A stretch of DNA of 44,916 nt, taken from NCBI GenBank assembly GCA_023426435.1, contig JAFAAS010000057.1, forward strand, positions 1 to 44,916. Direction: 5' to 3'. Source of the stretch: Verrucomicrobiota bacterium. GTDB taxonomy: Bacteria; Verrucomicrobiota; Verrucomicrobiia; Opitutales; Opitutaceae. The position numbers and the translations under genes are program-made. This document shows positions 1 to 9,347 of the stretch, in pieces; position 1 is the stretch's first letter; each line of letters starts with the position of its first letter. The notes under the pieces are model-generated. The model was not told where the DNA came from and ran no database searches. It worked only from the letters and a program-made list of their open reading frames with translations.

Positions 1-1798
1 GGAAGGTGAAGGAATAGTCGGCGGTGGGGTTGAAGTTCGCGGCGTTGCCGGCGACGAGGCCGTCGAGGGAGACGACGTCGAGGATGAAGGGATTTTCGGC
101 GATGGCGGAGAGGAGGAGCGTGCCGGAGATGGAGAGGAGGTCGTAGCCGGTTCCGGCGGCGCCCGCGGCGTCGGCGATTTCGAATTGGAAGATGCCGCCG
201 GATTCGAAGGTGGTGTCGCCGGCGGTGAGCGTGCCGGGGGAGTTGCCGGGGGCGAGGGTGCCGCCAGAGCCAATCACGAGAGCGCCGAGCGAGCCGGAGC
301 CGGCGAGTGTGCTGGTGCTGCCAACGCTGGTGAGAGACGAAGCGAGCGAGCCGTTGACGACGAGCGTGCCGGCTTCGATCAGCGTGTTGCCGGTGTAGGT
401 GTTGACGCCGTTGAGGGTGACGGTGCCGGTGCCGATTTTGGTGATTCCACCGCTCGCTATGTCTCCGCCGTATGATCCGTCATAGTCTTGAATGCGGCCG
501 TTGAACGTGGAGTCGAGGTTGCTGGCTCCGATAGAGAGGGACGCGTCTCGCAAGGAAACGCGACCAGCGCCCTCGATGGAACCGACGCTTGCGGAACTTG
601 ACATCACCAGAAGGGTGCTGGCGATGCTCACTTGAATCGCAGCGCTTCCGCCAGTGGCCGACTGTTCGAAGGAGATGCCGCTCTGGCCGTTGGCGGTGAT
701 GGTTGCGTTGGCGGCAGTCGATGAGTTGCTGAACGTGACAAAGGCATCGTTGAGCGTGATGTCAGCTTCGTCAGCGGTGGAGTCGCCGGTGAAGCTGAGG
801 TAGGAGAAGCCGCCCGGGTTGATCACGATGTTCGCGGAACCGGCGCTGGCTGCGTCGCTGAAAAAGACGCTATTCACCGAGTTGATCGTGGCCGAGCCGG
901 CGGTGGCACTGTTCTGGAAGCGGACGATCGTGTTGTAACTGTCGGCGGTAATGGTGGCCCCGCCGGCGTTGGAAGAGTTTGAAAAAACGACGGCTGAGGA
1001 GAAGACCAGGTCGATGGTGGCTGAGCCAGCAGTGGACCTGTCTTGGAATGAAAGATAGCCGGTGGAGGAGCCTCCTGAATCGAAGCTTAACGTGGAGTTT
1101 CCTGCGGTGGCGTCGTCATGGAAGACCACTTCGTTGAAGCCGCCCGAGGTATTCGCGAACGTTTCGATGATGGAGGTCCCGGCGGAGGACATGCCGTAAT
1201 AGCGGATGCCAGCGTAGGAGTTGGTGCCCGAAGATATGTTGGAGATCGAAGCGCTGCCAGAACCGGCGTTGCGGAACTCAATTATCGCGGCACCGCTGCT
1301 CGCCCAGTTGTCGAAGGTAGCGGTGCCGACAGAGGAGGAATTGTTGAAAGTGAGTATGGCCATGGTATCCACAGGTGCCCAATTCTGGATCTTCAAGGCG
1401 TTGGTCGTGGAGTTGGCGGTGGCGCTGTTGTTGAACGTGAGCGAGCCGCGGTTGGTGATGAGCTGCTCGAGCGATGAGTCGTTGGCGATGCCGGCGCCGC
1501 TGAAAGTCAGCGCCGCGTTCCGCGCGATGGTGACGTTGTAAGCCTGCGCATCGGCGCTGAACGTGATGCCATCGAGCGTGTAGTCGTTATACGCTTCCAA
1601 CGTGGGCGTGATGTCGCCGGAGGAACTGAAGGTCGCGGTTTCAGTTTCGCCGTCGGGGACATCGGAAACGGACCAGTTGCTCGGGGAGGACCAGGAGGAG
1701 TCAGCTCCGTCCCATGTATGGGGCGGGGGAGCGGCGGAGACCAAACTGGCGGCGGAAGAAAAGGCGACAGCGAGCGCGCAGAGACGGAGAGGGATCAT
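1..1798 (-). CDS. Secreted autotransporter-type beta-strand repeat protein (3' end outside window)
   Basis: Reading from an ATG at 1798, the frame stays open for 599 residues and leaves the window at base 1. The N-terminus is a signal peptide (MIPLRLCALAVAFSSAASLVSA), followed by a WDG...SNW segment typical of proteins with autotransporter-associated beta-strand repeats. Roughly residues 100-400 hold many degenerate repeats of about 20-25 residues, of the type F-x-N/D-S-S/A-T-A-G-x-A-T-I, which suggests a right-handed beta-helix. Near residues 448-475 a 'GTGTVTLNGVNTYTGNT' segment matches the autotransporter-associated repeat, and a GNSPGTLT segment follows. The C-terminus is not visible; by analogy with the paralogue at 13921-15552 it probably ends in a PEP-CTERM anchor. 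It is probably an extracellular or outer-surface structural protein of unknown ligand. It lies 90 bp downstream of a LytTR regulator on the same strand. Confidence 0.8.
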   Translation of the reverse strand, partial: MIPLRLCALAVAFSSAASLVSAAPPPHTWDGADSSWSSPSNWSVSDVPDGETETATFSSSGDITPTLEAYNDYTLDGITFSADAQAYNVTIARNAALTFSGAGIANDSSLEQLITNRGSLTFNNSATANSTTNALKIQNWAPVDTMAILTFNNSSSVGTATFDNWASSGAAIIEFRNAGSGSASISNISSGTNSYAGIRYYGMSSAGTSIIETFANTSGGFNEVVFHDDATAGNSTLSFDSGGSSTGYLSFQDRSTAGSATIDLVFSSAVVFSNSSNAGGATITADSYNTIVRFQNSATAGSATINSVNSVFFSDAASAGSANIVINPGGFSYLSFTGDSTADEADITLNDAFVTFSNSSTAANATITANGQSGISFEQSATGGSAAIQVSIASTLLVMSSSASVGSIEGAGRVSLRDASLSIGASNLDSTFNGRIQDYDGSYGGDIASGGITKIGTGTVTLNGVNTYTGNTLIEAGTLVVNGSLASSLTSVGSTSTLAGSGSLGALVIGSGGTLAPGNSPGTLTAGDTTFESGGIFQFEIADAAGAAGTGYDLLSISGTLLLSAIAENPFILDVVSLDGLVAGNAANFNPTADYSFTF

Positions 1799-1837
1799 GA
1801 GCGGAAGGAGGACCCTTCCGTTTCGTGCGGATCGCGG

Positions 1838-1888
1838 GAGCGTGGCAAACCGCGAGGGGCGAGCGTGGTGCGCGCGGGGGCGAGCGTG
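1838..1888 (-). promoter_or_regulatory. Spaced direct repeats upstream of surface-protein gene (putative operator)
   Basis: The heptamer GAGCGTG (plus strand) occurs at 1838, 1861 and 1882. The last two copies belong to an exact 12-mer, GGGGCGAGCGTG, repeated with a 21 bp period (1856-1867 and 1877-1888). They fill the 90 bp gap between the LytTR regulator stop (1889) and the surface-protein start (1798). LytTR regulators typically bind 9 bp direct repeats separated by 12-13 bp, so the spacing fits. The sequence does not match the recalled LytTR consensus, and the heptamer may be common in such GC-rich DNA. Confidence 0.3.
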
Positions 1889-2614
1889 TCAGCTGAGTCG
1901 GCGGCGAAGTTCGGGGGAGAGCCGGTGGCTGCAGATGACGGGCTGGCGGAGGCCGCGGAGGTGGAGCGCAGGCGTGTCGGCGTCGGGGCGTTCGATGCGT
2001 TCGATTTGGGCGAGGTTAACCAGGATTTGGCGGTGGACGCGGAGAAAGGATGCGGCGGGCAGGACGGCTTCCCAGGACTTGAGGGTGCGACGGACGAGAA
2101 AGCGGGCGCCGTCGGCGACGTGGACCTCGGTGTAGTTGTCGGAGGCAACGATCGCGGAAAGTTCGATGAGCGGGACGAAGCGGGCGTGGCGGTCGCTTTT
2201 GAGGTAAACGCGATCGCTGTCGATGAACGACGGGGTGGAGGTGGGCGGGTCGGTGAGTTGAGGAGCGGAGGTGGCGAGACGTTGGAGTGCGGCGGTGAGG
2301 CGTTCGGGCGCGACCGGTTTGAGGAGGTAATCGAGGGCGTTGACTTCGAAGGCGCGGACGGCGTGGGCGTCGTGGGCGGTGACGAAGATGATGCGCGCGC
2401 CGGGAAGGACGAGGGGGACGAGATCGAAGCCGTTGCCGCCGCGGAGTTGGATATCGAGGAAGACGAGGTCGTAGTCGGCGGAGTCGAGCTGGGCGCGCGC
2501 GGTGGCGAGCGTGCCGGCTTCGCCGGTGACGGTGATTGTCGGGTGATCGGCGAGCAGCGTGCGGAGGATGGCGCAGGCGGGAGGTTCGTCGTCAATGAGC
2601 AGGGCGCGGATCAT
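1889..2614 (-). CDS. LytTR-family response regulator
   Basis: This 241-residue two-domain regulator has a receiver domain at residues 2-118, with acidic residues D8 and D9, the probable phosphoacceptor D54 in VFLDIQL, T79 and the conserved lysine K99 in YLLKP. A LytTR DNA-binding domain follows at about 137-240 (VYLKSD... ASDNYTEVH... LRVHRQILVNLAQIERIER). It is the cognate partner of the kinase immediately upstream: the kinase TGA and this ATG overlap in ATGA (2611-2614), so the two are probably translationally coupled. LytTR proteins usually activate promoters from direct repeats. The secreted beta-strand protein gene starts 90 bp downstream on the same strand and is the obvious candidate target. 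The length is normal for the family and no key residue is missing. Confidence 0.93.
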   Translation of the reverse strand: MIRALLIDDEPPACAILRTLLADHPTITVTGEAGTLATARAQLDSADYDLVFLDIQLRGGNGFDLVPLVLPGARIIFVTAHDAHAVRAFEVNALDYLLKPVAPERLTAALQRLATSAPQLTDPPTSTPSFIDSDRVYLKSDRHARFVPLIELSAIVASDNYTEVHVADGARFLVRRTLKSWEAVLPAASFLRVHRQILVNLAQIERIERPDADTPALHLRGLRQPVICSHRLSPELRRRLS

Positions 2615-4461
2615 GGAGCGGCGGGGGCGTGGCGCGGGAGTTGAAGGATGAGCGAGACCCAGCCGTCGCGGCTCGTGATATCGAGGCGGTGCGTGCCGGG
2701 AAAGTTGCGGGCGAGGCGGGCGCGGAGGTTTTCGAGCCCGATGCGGTGGGACGGTGCGGAGCGCGGTTCGTCGGGCGCGAGCCAGCGGCCGGTGTTGGCG
2801 ATTTCGATTTCGGTGGTGTGGGCGTCGATCGGGCGCGTGACGATGCGAACGGAGAGGAGGTCGGGGCTGGTGGCGCTACCGTGCTTGATGGCGTTCTCGA
2901 CGAGAGGGAGAAGGAGGAAGGCGGGCAGGCGGGTGTCGGCGGCGGCGCCAGCGGAGGAAAAATCGACGGAGAGGCGATCCTGCCAGCGGGCTTGTTCGAG
3001 ATCGAGGTAGAGGCGGAGCGTGGAGAGTTCCTCGGCGAGCGTGCGCCATTGGGTGGCGTCGCCGGAGAAGGTTTCGCGGCAGAAATCGGCGAGGCGGCGG
3101 ACGAGGTCGCCGGCGGCGCGGGAGTGAGGATAGACGAGGCCGTAGATGGAGTTGAGGGCGTTGAAGAGGAAGTGGGGATTGAGCTGGTAGCGGAGGAGGG
3201 CGAGGCGGGCTTTTTCTTCGGAGAGTTGGGCGGAAAAGCGTTCGTGCTCCAGGCGCGCGAAGCGGTCGGCGAGCATCAGCGAGAGCAGGAGCATTTCGAG
3301 TGCGGAGCCGAGCAGGAGGAAGACGGCGGTGTTGCCCAGCGGGATGGCGAGCTGCCAGCGCCAGGCGTAAGGCACCGAGCCGGCGAAGAAGAGGCCGAAG
3401 GAAAGCAGGAAGTAGCGGGCGTGGCGCACGCCGCGGCGCCAGGCAAAGAAGGCGGCGGCGACGAGGATGCCGTGCGTGAGGACGACGGTGACGACGGCGA
3501 ACTGGACCCAACCGGTCGTGGTGCTCCAGAGCACACACGCGGAGCCGAGAAGAATGAGGATGTTGAGGCGGGCGGCCCAGCGCGCGATTTGGTCGAAGCG
3601 AGGGGCGATGGAAGCGAGGCCGAGAAATTCGCGTCCGAACTGCGCCATGAAGAAACCGCTGGAGGCAAGCGTGGCGGCGGCGGCCATGTCGAAGGCGGGC
3701 GGGATCAGCGGAAGTCCGATGAGGTAGGTTTGGGAGCGCAGCAGCGACATGAAGAGTGCGACGGAGCCGAGATAGCCGAGGTAGAAACCAAGATCGCGGT
3801 AACGCAGTCGCGCCCACAGGACGCTGTTGTAGATGAGCAGGGCGACGAGGACGCCGAAGTAGATCGCGTCGGCGAGGATACCGCGGAGCTGGGCGGCGTG
3901 AAACGCGCGCGCTTCGGGCCACCAGACGGCGCGGAGCCAGACGGAGAAGCGATCGTGGGCGCGGAGGTAGAGGACGGTTTCGCCGTCGGCGGGGACGGTG
4001 ACGTAAAACGCGGCCTGGCGTCCCCAGATGTCGCGGGCGTTGGCGGGGACGATCTCGCCGGAGGTGCGCTGGCGCCAGCCGCCGGGTTGCATGGCGTCGG
4101 GCGTCCAGCAATCGAGGCGATCGAGGTTGAATTCGGCGTCGGCGATCACGCCGGTGATGGGGGAAGGCGAGGGATTGGTGAGTGTGACGCGCACCCAGAT
4201 GGCGCCGCCGCGGGCGATATGGATGTAGTCGGCGGGGCGGGTCCATCGCTCCCAGGCGGTTGCGGGAAGTGCGAGGACATCGGGCCACGCGAGGCGATGG
4301 TCGGGATCGGCGAGGATCTCGGCGCGAGCGTTGTCGCCAGGAAGTGGATACATTTCCCCGCGATCGCCAGTCGCTCGAGCGAGAAGGAAGGCGAGACCGG
4401 CGGCGGCCAAGGCCAGCACCGTCCCCAGCAGCAGCGGGAAAGGCGCGGGGGCGCGATTCAT
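2611..4461 (-). CDS. LytS-type sensor histidine kinase with 7TMR-DISM sensor
   Basis: This is a 616-residue membrane kinase. Residues 8-30 form a first membrane segment. A periplasmic 7TMR-DISM extracellular (DISMED2-like) beta domain covers about 60-180. A seven-helix 7TMR-DISM membrane block covers about 190-400. A His_kinase domain carries the phosphoacceptor motif NPHFLFNALNS at 428-438, and the HATPase_c region follows with N-box LPLVENAIKHG near 518 and GLENLRARL near 576. 7TMR-DISM sensors bind small ligands, often carbohydrates, outside the inner membrane; the ligand here is unknown. It overlaps the downstream LytTR regulator by 4 bp. It lies 78 bp downstream of a hybrid kinase on the same strand, so all three may be co-transcribed. 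The ATG at 4461 places the hydrophobic segment at the N-terminus. Confidence 0.92.
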   Translation of the reverse strand: MNRAPAPFPLLLGTVLALAAAGLAFLLARATGDRGEMYPLPGDNARAEILADPDHRLAWPDVLALPATAWERWTRPADYIHIARGGAIWVRVTLTNPSPSPITGVIADAEFNLDRLDCWTPDAMQPGGWRQRTSGEIVPANARDIWGRQAAFYVTVPADGETVLYLRAHDRFSVWLRAVWWPEARAFHAAQLRGILADAIYFGVLVALLIYNSVLWARLRYRDLGFYLGYLGSVALFMSLLRSQTYLIGLPLIPPAFDMAAAATLASSGFFMAQFGREFLGLASIAPRFDQIARWAARLNILILLGSACVLWSTTTGWVQFAVVTVVLTHGILVAAAFFAWRRGVRHARYFLLSFGLFFAGSVPYAWRWQLAIPLGNTAVFLLLGSALEMLLLSLMLADRFARLEHERFSAQLSEEKARLALLRYQLNPHFLFNALNSIYGLVYPHSRAAGDLVRRLADFCRETFSGDATQWRTLAEELSTLRLYLDLEQARWQDRLSVDFSSAGAAADTRLPAFLLLPLVENAIKHGSATSPDLLSVRIVTRPIDAHTTEIEIANTGRWLAPDEPRSAPSHRIGLENLRARLARNFPGTHRLDITSRDGWVSLILQLPRHAPAAP

Positions 4462-4539
4462 TTGCGGTGTAAGTGCCGGAAGGCCAGCACGACGGCAATC
4501 ACGATCCCGCGCGGGGCCGAACGGCGGGAGAGCTTTGTC

Positions 4540-6741
4540 CTAGTGAAGCTGCCGGCTCGGGTGGGGCGGCGGGACGCGGGCGAGGGTATCGGTGAGGGCG
4601 GCGAGGTGGACGGGTTTGGTGAGGAAGTCGTCCATGCCGAGGGCGAGGCAGCGTTCGCGTTCGCCTTTCAACGCGTGCGCGGTGAGGGCGACGATGTAGG
4701 CGCGCGAGGCTCCGTTTGTCTCCGCGGCGCGGATACGGCGGACGGCTTCGTAGCCGTCCATCACGGGCATCTCGAGGTCCATGAGCAGGACGTCGAACGT
4801 TTGTTGGGCCAGGATCGCGAGGCCCTTTTCGCCGTCGGCGGCGAACTCGAATTGATGGCCGAGCTTGGTGAGAAACGCGCCGATGACCTTCTGGTTGACG
4901 CGATTGTCTTCGAAAACGAGCACCTGCAAGCGGCGGTGCGGCGGGGTGGATTCTGCGACGACGGGCGGGGTTGGAAGTCGAGCGAAGGACGTCGGAGCGG
5001 GCGCGACGCGGACGGTGGCGGTGAAACGGGAACCGCGGCCGACTTCGCTGGCCAAGGTGAGGCTGCCGCCCATCAACTCGCAGAGACGACGCGTGATCGA
5101 AAGGCCGAGGCCGGTGCCGCCGAAGCGGCGCGTGGTGGAAGCGTCGCCCTGGCTGAACGGCGTGAAGACGCGCGTTTGTTGTTCCGGTGCGATGCCGATG
5201 CCGGTGTCGGTGACGTCGAGCACGAGCAGGTCGGGGGCGGTGGCGGAAACCTCGAGGCTGACGCGGCCGGATTCGGTGAACTTGAGGGCGTTGCCGATGA
5301 GGTTGATGAGAATTTGTTGGAGGCGGACGGGGTCGCTGATGACTTCGGAAGGAACGCCGTCGGCGACGTGAGTGGTGAACGCGAGACCTTTTTCGTCGGC
5401 GAGCGGCTGGAGCAGGCGATGCGTGTGGTTGACGACGGTGCGGACGTCGCAAGGGATGCGTTCGATTTCGAGTTGGTTGGCCTCGATCTTCGAGTAGTCG
5501 AGGACGTCGTTGACGATGACGAGCAGCGAGCGGGTGCTGTGGTGAAGGAGATCGAGGTATTCGCGTTGCTTGGGATTGAGCGACGTGGATTGGAGCAGCT
5601 GGATGAAGCCGATGACGCCGTTCATGGGCGTGCGGATTTCGTGGCTCATGGTGGCGAGAAAACGCGACTGGGCCTCGCCGGCGGCTTCGGCGGTTTCCTT
5701 GGCGAGGCGGAGTTGATTTTCGGTTTCCTTGCGGCGGGTGATGTCGCTCAACACGAGCACGCATGCGCGAGGGCGGGCATCGCCGGGCTCGAGCACGTCG
5801 AACAAGGAAGCTTCGAAGTCGACGGAGCCGATGGGAATCTCGAGGCGCAATTTCTTCGGGTCGGAGAAAAGCGCGACGAGCGTGGGCCAGGCGTGGAGGA
5901 TGTCGCGCGCGTGTTGACCGAACGTGCGGGATTTATCGAGCCCGAGTGTCGCGGCGGCGGCCTGGTTGTAGTCGACGAGGCGGTCTTCGTTATCGAAAAC
6001 CAGGATGCGATCCTCGAGCCGCTCGATGAGTGCGGCGCGCGCGACGGGAGCGAGATTGAGCATCCGGTGACGCAGGAGAGCGAAGGCGATCAGCGTGCTG
6101 GTGACCGGGAAGAGGATGGGAGCGTAGTTGAGGCCGGGCGGATGGGTGAGGCCGAGAAGGTGAGACAGATCGGCGGTCCAACCGACTAATGCGGCGGCGA
6201 TGAAGATGAAGCAGCCGCGGCGTTCCCACGGCGTTTGTTGTCGGCGCGGAATGAGGAGCAGGAAGATGGCGCCCCAGACCGCGTAGTTGTAGAGGTAGTA
6301 GATGATGCCCCAAGGCCCGAGGGCGTTGCGGAGGACGGGAATCCCGCCGCTCAGGTCCAACCAAAACGAGTGGCGGAGCAGGGGGTTTTGTCCTGGGCCG
6401 GGGAACCATAGAAGCAGGAGGGAGACGACGGGGACGAGGAGGACGGCGGGGATCATCCAGCCGCGGAGGAGCGGACGGCCGCGGGTCATCCGATGCACCA
6501 TCTCGAACCAGGCCGGGGCGTAGAAGCACAAGAACGAGCAGCGGATTTGGAAGACGAGGAGCTTGTCTTCGAAGGAAGTCAGACTGAGCTCGATCGCGTA
6601 TCCAATTGCCCAGGACGAATTAAGCAGGAGGGCGAGGCAGAATGGGCCCGACGTGGGCGTCCGCAACCGGCTGCGGACGAAGAGCGCCATGATGAGCTCG
6701 AAGACGCCGGAGAAGAGGAGAGCGGTAAACTGCCAAGGCAC
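4540..6741 (-). CDS. Hybrid sensor histidine kinase (7TM sensor, PAS, HisKA, HATPase, receiver)
   Basis: This 733-residue protein starts with GTG. Residues 1-225 hold about seven hydrophobic helices resembling the N-terminal 7TM region of histidine kinases. A PAS-like segment covers about 235-335 (ALIERLEDRILVFDNEDRLVDYNQAA). A short coiled coil leads to the HisKA H-box FLATMSHEIRTPMNG at 361-375, with H367 as phosphoacceptor. The HATPase domain has DTGIGI and GTGLGLSI motifs. A C-terminal receiver domain starts near 604, with probable phosphoacceptor D655 in LLMDLEMPVMDGYE and the lysine in FLTKPVH. It has no HPt or output domain, so phosphate must pass to another protein. It sits between the TonB-dependent receptor gene and a LytS/LytTR pair, all on one strand. 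Start choice is moderately certain, since no strong ribosome site is visible. Confidence 0.9.
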   Translation of the reverse strand: MPWQFTALLFSGVFELIMALFVRSRLRTPTSGPFCLALLLNSSWAIGYAIELSLTSFEDKLLVFQIRCSFLCFYAPAWFEMVHRMTRGRPLLRGWMIPAVLLVPVVSLLLLWFPGPGQNPLLRHSFWLDLSGGIPVLRNALGPWGIIYYLYNYAVWGAIFLLLIPRRQQTPWERRGCFIFIAAALVGWTADLSHLLGLTHPPGLNYAPILFPVTSTLIAFALLRHRMLNLAPVARAALIERLEDRILVFDNEDRLVDYNQAAAATLGLDKSRTFGQHARDILHAWPTLVALFSDPKKLRLEIPIGSVDFEASLFDVLEPGDARPRACVLVLSDITRRKETENQLRLAKETAEAAGEAQSRFLATMSHEIRTPMNGVIGFIQLLQSTSLNPKQREYLDLLHHSTRSLLVIVNDVLDYSKIEANQLEIERIPCDVRTVVNHTHRLLQPLADEKGLAFTTHVADGVPSEVISDPVRLQQILINLIGNALKFTESGRVSLEVSATAPDLLVLDVTDTGIGIAPEQQTRVFTPFSQGDASTTRRFGGTGLGLSITRRLCELMGGSLTLASEVGRGSRFTATVRVAPAPTSFARLPTPPVVAESTPPHRRLQVLVFEDNRVNQKVIGAFLTKLGHQFEFAADGEKGLAILAQQTFDVLLMDLEMPVMDGYEAVRRIRAAETNGASRAYIVALTAHALKGERERCLALGMDDFLTKPVHLAALTDTLARVPPPHPSRQLH

Positions 6742-6893
6742 GCGGCGGATAGACGAGGGCAGCGGAGGCAGATTGCCAAGAGGGGAGATTAAAGTGAGGC
6801 GGATTCACTTTCCCTTCGTAAGTCGCGGATCCGGCGCTCGAAGCGGGAGTCGACGCGGGCGAAACGCGGCGGGGCGCCGGTTTCCACGCGCGG

Positions 6894-9257
6894 CTACCAG
6901 CGGCGGGTGACGTTGAGGCCGTAGAGGCGGGGCGCGCCGCGGACGAAGGTGGGCAGGCCGAAGTTCGCGCCGATGTTGCCGCCGTCGGCGAGGTAGTCGC
7001 GGTCGAAGACGTTGTCCGCGAACAAAGTCGCTTCCCACCTGCGGTCGAGGGTGCTCCATGAAAGGCGCAGATTGACGAGGGCGTAGCTGGGCTGCCGAAG
7101 GGAGCCGTTGAGGCGCGGGTTGTTGTCGTCGAAGAAGAACGCGGAGCGGTATTGCCAGATGGGCGTGAAAGCGAAGCGGCCCCAGTCGGCGGTCCGGTGT
7201 TCGATCGTCGCGCCGATCGAGGCCGTGTGACGAGACGTGAGCCGGAACGTGAAGCCGGCGTAGAGTTGCGGCGTGCCATCGTCGCCGGTGGCGTCGAACG
7301 TGGCGTCGGTGTAGCCGTAGGTGGCGAAGGCGCTGAGAGTATCCGAGATGATACTACGCAGGGAGAGCTCGCCGCCGCGGCCGGTGGCGCGACCGGCGTC
7401 CTTCACGATGAAGCGGCTGATGTTGGCGGGATCCTGGACCTGGGTTTGGAAGTGGCTGTAGCGGTAGCGGAAGAGGGCGGCGGACCAGTCGAGGCGGCCG
7501 TTGAGCGCGCGGCCCTTGGCGCCGATTTCGCCGTTGACGATCGATTCTTCGCCGGCGCGCACGGGGCCGTTGGTGGAGACGAGCAAGGCGGCGGGGCGGC
7601 GGCCGCGGGAAAGGCTGGCGTAGGTGTTGAAGGAAGGTGAGACGACGTAGCGGGCGATGGCGCGGCCGACCCAGCTCGTGGCGCGATCGGAGTCGCTGAG
7701 CGGACCGGGCGTGGGGAAAGCGGCGAAATTGGGCGTGTTGCCGAGGAGGAAGCCGAGGGTCGACGGGCGGGTGCTGGGCGGGGCGTCGTAGCGGCCGACC
7801 TGTTTTTCGTGGGAAAGACGAGCGCCGGCGGTGAACTCGAGGCGATCGGTGGCGCGCCATGTGCCATCGAGAAAGACATCGGCGGCGTCGAGCTCCGCGG
7901 CGTTGGTGTAGGAGTCGGCGTGGAAAGGTTTGAGAGGTGCGCCGGCGAGGGAGGCGAGCGGGGCGAGGGAAGGAGCGAGGGCGAAACCCGCGAAGCCGGC
8001 GGGCAGATTCGTTTGCGGCACGAGCGGGTGCATGGCTGGCACGGCGGATTGGGCGAGCGCGGCGGGGACGCCGGCGGCGAGCAGACCCTCGCGAAACGTG
8101 GCGGAGAGAAACGGCCAGATGGAACGTTCGTCGACGAAGATGCCGCTGGTTTCGCGGGCGCGTTCGCGGGCGTAGGAGGCGCCGAGGAAGCCGGCGAACT
8201 GGCGGCCGTTGTTGAAGTTGAGACGGAGCTCCTGGCTGAATTGATGGCCGCGAGCGTCGTGGGACGCTTCGAGGAGCGCGAAGGCGGAGCCGTCGACATC
8301 GAGTTGTTCGAAAGCGTCGTAAGCGCGCCACGCGGTGAGGGCGTTGAGCGTCCAAGTTTCGGAGATGCGATGTTCGATGAGGGCAGTCGCGCCCCAGACG
8401 GTGCGTTCGATGCCGAGCTCGGAGCCGCGGGTGAGATGGGCGGGGGTGAACGGGCTGGTGTCGCCGCCGGCGGGGGGGATGACGCCGCTCTTGAAGACGG
8501 TGCCGGACGGGGTGTCGCGTTGGAAATTGACGACGACATCGACGGTGGTGTCGGCGCTGGGTTGCCAGCGGAGTGAAGGGCGAACGGCGACGGTTTCTCG
8601 GCCGAAGAGATCGGAGTTGTCGGCGAGATTTGTGACGAAGCCCTCACGGGACTCGGCGGTGAAGGCGATGCGGGCAAGCAAGGTGTCGCCGGCGAGAGGG
8701 GTGTTGATGAAGCCGGATGCGAAGCGACGATCGAAGTTGCCAAGGCCTACGGTGAGGGCGGATTCGCGGGAGGCGGAAGGCTTGCGGGAGATGACTGAAA
8801 TAGCGCCGGCGCCGGCGCTGCGGCCGAAGAGGGTGCCTTGGGGGCCTTTGAGGATCTCGACCCGCTCAAGATCGAAAAGCTCGGTGTGGCTGCCGGGCGT
8901 GCGACTGATCGAGATGCCATCGTAGAAGATGGAGATGCGCGGATCGTGGCGGGGATCGGTGGTGTCGGAGCCGACGCCGCGGATGTTCACGCTCGGGTTG
9001 TTGGGACTTTGGGTGGAGACGAAGAGCCCGGGGACGAAAGGAGCCAGGTCGGAGTAGCTCGCGATCCCGTGTTGGTCGAGGAATGAGCCCGTGTAGGCGG
9101 TGATCGCGATGGGAACCTCGTCGATCGATTGGCCGCGTTTTTGCGCGGTGACGATGATAGGGTCGAGCGAGGTGGCGGGTGGCTCGACGGCGTGGGCGAG
9201 CGCGAACGGAAGGAAGAGGAAGGGGATGAGATGGCGCCGGGGCGATGAGACTCCCAT
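6894..9257 (-). CDS. TonB-dependent outer membrane receptor
   Basis: This 787-residue receptor starts at an ATG at 9257 that directly precedes a signal peptide (MGVSSPRRHLIPFLFLPFALAHA). A GTG further upstream at 9320 would add 21 residues in front of the signal and is less likely. The mature N-terminus has a TonB-box-like segment, DPIIVTAQKRGQ, then a plug domain (VPIAITAYTG... VNIRGVGSDT... GPQGTLFGRSAGAGAISVIS). The 22-stranded barrel runs to a C-terminal aromatic residue (NVTRRW). The family imports ferric siderophores, vitamin B12, carbohydrates or other ligands across the outer membrane using TonB energy. The substrate cannot be told from sequence alone. No ABC transporter or TonB-ExbBD genes are adjacent. 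The hybrid kinase gene follows on the same strand after 152 bp. Confidence 0.93.
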   Translation of the reverse strand: MGVSSPRRHLIPFLFLPFALAHAVEPPATSLDPIIVTAQKRGQSIDEVPIAITAYTGSFLDQHGIASYSDLAPFVPGLFVSTQSPNNPSVNIRGVGSDTTDPRHDPRISIFYDGISISRTPGSHTELFDLERVEILKGPQGTLFGRSAGAGAISVISRKPSASRESALTVGLGNFDRRFASGFINTPLAGDTLLARIAFTAESREGFVTNLADNSDLFGRETVAVRPSLRWQPSADTTVDVVVNFQRDTPSGTVFKSGVIPPAGGDTSPFTPAHLTRGSELGIERTVWGATALIEHRISETWTLNALTAWRAYDAFEQLDVDGSAFALLEASHDARGHQFSQELRLNFNNGRQFAGFLGASYARERARETSGIFVDERSIWPFLSATFREGLLAAGVPAALAQSAVPAMHPLVPQTNLPAGFAGFALAPSLAPLASLAGAPLKPFHADSYTNAAELDAADVFLDGTWRATDRLEFTAGARLSHEKQVGRYDAPPSTRPSTLGFLLGNTPNFAAFPTPGPLSDSDRATSWVGRAIARYVVSPSFNTYASLSRGRRPAALLVSTNGPVRAGEESIVNGEIGAKGRALNGRLDWSAALFRYRYSHFQTQVQDPANISRFIVKDAGRATGRGGELSLRSIISDTLSAFATYGYTDATFDATGDDGTPQLYAGFTFRLTSRHTASIGATIEHRTADWGRFAFTPIWQYRSAFFFDDNNPRLNGSLRQPSYALVNLRLSWSTLDRRWEATLFADNVFDRDYLADGGNIGANFGLPTFVRGAPRLYGLNVTRRW

Positions 9258-9347
9258 GGGAAAGCGGCGCGAGGATGAGCGCCGATGTTTGGCGGTCAAC
9301 GAAGGAGCGCGCGCCGGCACCGTGTCTTGGGGCGGTGCGTTCCTGCG

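Noticed and set aside
2629..6189. Very long open frame (over 1100 codons) on the plus strand
   Set aside because: It is the reverse-frame shadow of two kinase genes. The translation is low-complexity (Gly, Ala, Glu, Asp, Arg rich) with no domain, an effect of high GC.
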